NCBI GenBank assembly: GCA_012271065.1
Contig: JAAXHE010000193.1
Coordinates: forward strand, 1-15,870
From: Candidatus Latescibacterota bacterium
GTDB taxonomy: Bacteria; Latescibacterota; UBA2968; GCA-2709665
Length of the DNA: 15,870 bases
Reading direction: 5' to 3'
Shown here: piece after piece, positions 14,863 through 15,870 of the stretch
Position numbering within the stretch: position 1 is the stretch's first letter
Layout of the letters: each line of letters starts with the position of its first letter
The notes under the pieces: model-generated
The model's input: the letters and a program-made list of their open reading frames with translations, nothing else
Told to the model about the DNA's origin: nothing
Database searches by the model: none
Program-made: the position numbers and the translations under genes

Positions 14863-14869
14863 GTACACC

Positions 14870-15685
14870 GTGACGAACCGACCTCTCAGAATCATCGTCT
14901 TCGGGGCCCATCCCGACGACTGCGATATCAAGGCCGGCGGGCTTGCAATCAACTACGCGGCTCTGGGCCATGAGGTCCGTTTCGTTTCCATGACGAACGG
15001 AGACGCGGGCCATCACGAAATGGGGGGCATCTCGCTCGCCCGCAAGCGCCGGGCGGAAGCGCAGGCCGCAGGCGCCGTCGCCGGCATCGAATACCACGTA
15101 TCGGACAACCACGACGGAGAGCTTGAGCCCACCCTGGAGAACCGCAAGAACCTCATCCGCATGATCCGCTCCTACACGCCCGACCTGATCCTGACCCATC
15201 GGCCCAATGACTACCATCCGGACCATCGGTACGCAGGCATCCTCGTTCAGGACGCCGCCTACATGGTCACCGTCCCGAACGTCTGTACGGACGTTCCCGC
15301 GCTCGCGTACAATCCGGTGATCGCCTACATGAGCGATAACTTCCGGTTTCCCGCTCCGTTTATGCCCGAGGTTGCGATCGACATCGACGACATCGTCGAC
15401 AAGAAGCTCGATATGCTGCACTGTCACACGTCGCAGATGTACGAGTGGTTGCCCTTTAACGCGGGGAAACTCGACGAAGTGCCGAATTCGCCCCGCCAAC
15501 GCAGAAAGTGGCTGGAACACAGACTGGAGCAGTTCAGGGCCGTCGCCGACCGCCACCGGGACATTCTCGTGAAACGTTACGGTGAGAGCCGTGGGCGCAC
15601 CGTCCGCTATGCCGAGGCCTTCCAGGTGTGCGAATACGGCGCGGCACTCACACCTGAAAATACCTCCGTCCTGTTCCCGTTTTAA
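14870..15685 (+). CDS. PIG-L family (LmbE-like) deacetylase
   Basis: A 271-residue PIG-L/LmbE-type zinc hydrolase, the family that removes acetyl groups from N-acetylglucosaminyl conjugates (as in MshB, BshB and PIG-L). Both metal motifs are present: GAHPDD (12-17) and HPDH (116-119, in HRPNDYHPDHRYAG), with NGDAGHHEM (43-51) also typical. No signal peptide is seen, so it is probably cytoplasmic. I chose GTG 14870, seven bases after the previous stop, because it starts just before the first beta strand RIIVFGAHPDD; ATG 14813 would add a 19-residue basic tail inside the upstream gene. The ribosome site for GTG is weak, so coupling to the preceding gene is likely. It is the last gene of the operon. 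Family is certain; the substrate may be an amino-sugar conjugate. Confidence 0.92.
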   Translation: MTNRPLRIIVFGAHPDDCDIKAGGLAINYAALGHEVRFVSMTNGDAGHHEMGGISLARKRRAEAQAAGAVAGIEYHVSDNHDGELEPTLENRKNLIRMIRSYTPDLILTHRPNDYHPDHRYAGILVQDAAYMVTVPNVCTDVPALAYNPVIAYMSDNFRFPAPFMPEVAIDIDDIVDKKLDMLHCHTSQMYEWLPFNAGKLDEVPNSPRQRRKWLEHRLEQFRAVADRHRDILVKRYGESRGRTVRYAEAFQVCEYGAALTPENTSVLFPF

Positions 15686-15732
15686 CAGGCTGGATCAGGC
15701 GTCTCTGTCTGCTAGAATTCATAAAACAGAAA

Positions 15733-15753
15733 GGGCAGGTTTGAAACCTGCCC
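15733..15753. repeat. Palindromic intergenic repeat GGGCAGGTTT-G-AAACCTGCCC
   Basis: GGGCAGGTTT (15733-15742) and AAACCTGCCC (15744-15753) form a perfect 10-bp palindrome around one G. I recall the extended form GGGGCAGGTTTGAAACCTGCCCCTAC as a frequent dispersed repeat in uncultured bacterial genomes. It sits 47 bp after the PIG-L stop and could act as a 3' mRNA-stabilising hairpin; there is no T-run after it. Confidence 0.55.
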
Positions 15754-15840
15754 CTACCATCCGATCTGATTTCCAGGACGAGTCACTCGTGTTCTGTCCC
15801 GGAAATAAGTTGCCTAAATTCGACCGCCGAGTCGCCCGTT

Positions 15841-15869
15841 TCGCTAGGCTCAAATTAAGCGAGTTTTTT
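15841..15869 (+). terminator. Possible rho-independent terminator at window end
   Basis: TCGCT (15841-15845) pairs with AGCGA (15858-15862), followed by GTTTTTT. The stem is short and the loop is twelve bases, so it would be weak. It could end transcription from the Gfo/Idh operon. The remaining intergenic sequence from 15754 shows no gene. Confidence 0.35.
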
Positions 15870-15870
15870 C

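Noticed and set aside
14651..15556. 301-codon open frame on the - strand
   Set aside because: Opposite the PIG-L gene with both metal motifs intact; the minus frame has no family likeness.

Overview
This window is a GC-rich stretch of bacterial chromosome with short intergenic gaps, ATG/GTG/TTG starts, clear Shine-Dalgarno sites and a well-formed sigma70-type promoter. Nothing in it fixes the species. The gene set (SelA-like PLP enzyme, heparinase II/III-like protein, SBP56, family III CoA transferase, Gfo/Idh/MocA dehydrogenase, PIG-L deacetylase) and the palindromic intergenic repeats are typical of uncultured carbohydrate- and organic-acid-using lineages such as Latescibacterota or Poribacteria. 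That is a guess from gene content. No rRNA, tRNA, CRISPR array, transposase or phage gene was seen, and bases 1-59 hold nothing recognisable.

Layout: (A) 60-1259 (-) is a SelA/DgaE-like PLP enzyme. A 216-bp divergent intergenic region with overlapping promoter-like motifs and two dyads separates it from (B) a + strand run: NUDT6-like Nudix hydrolase (1476-2240), heparinase II/III-like protein (2280-4313), SBP56/methanethiol-oxidase-type protein (4439-5836) and a NicO/UreH-like polytopic membrane protein (5802-6464) that overlaps it by 35 bp. (C) Convergent to this is a - strand isochorismatase-fold protein (6502-7347) that has lost two of three triad residues. (D) A - strand operon, in transcription order MaoC-type hydratase, CitE-like lyase, family III CoA transferase (10219 down to 7558), reads as a C5-dicarboxylate (itaconate or mesaconate type) CoA pathway. 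(E) Divergent to it, an MFS transporter (10445-11671) lies behind a near-consensus promoter. (F) After a 164-bp imperfect inverted repeat comes a tight + strand operon: GH109-like Gfo/Idh dehydrogenase (11978-13150), NodB-fold deacetylase-like protein (13150-14862) and PIG-L deacetylase (14870-15685). The window ends in an intergenic region with a palindromic repeat and a possible terminator.

How the genes may work together: block D plus E looks like activation, hydration and cleavage of a small branched acid, with a possible transporter. Block F looks like intracellular processing of N-acetylated sugars or glycoconjugates. Block B is the least expected. It joins a predicted metal-dependent SBP56 to a membrane protein that might handle its metal, downstream of a signal-less lyase-like protein and a Nudix enzyme of a type best known in eukaryotes.

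The points most worth a second look are the SBP56/membrane-protein overlap, the isochorismatase-fold protein without its Asp and Lys, the deacetylation cassette with its altered NodB metal site, and the long hairpin just upstream of the Gfo/Idh gene.
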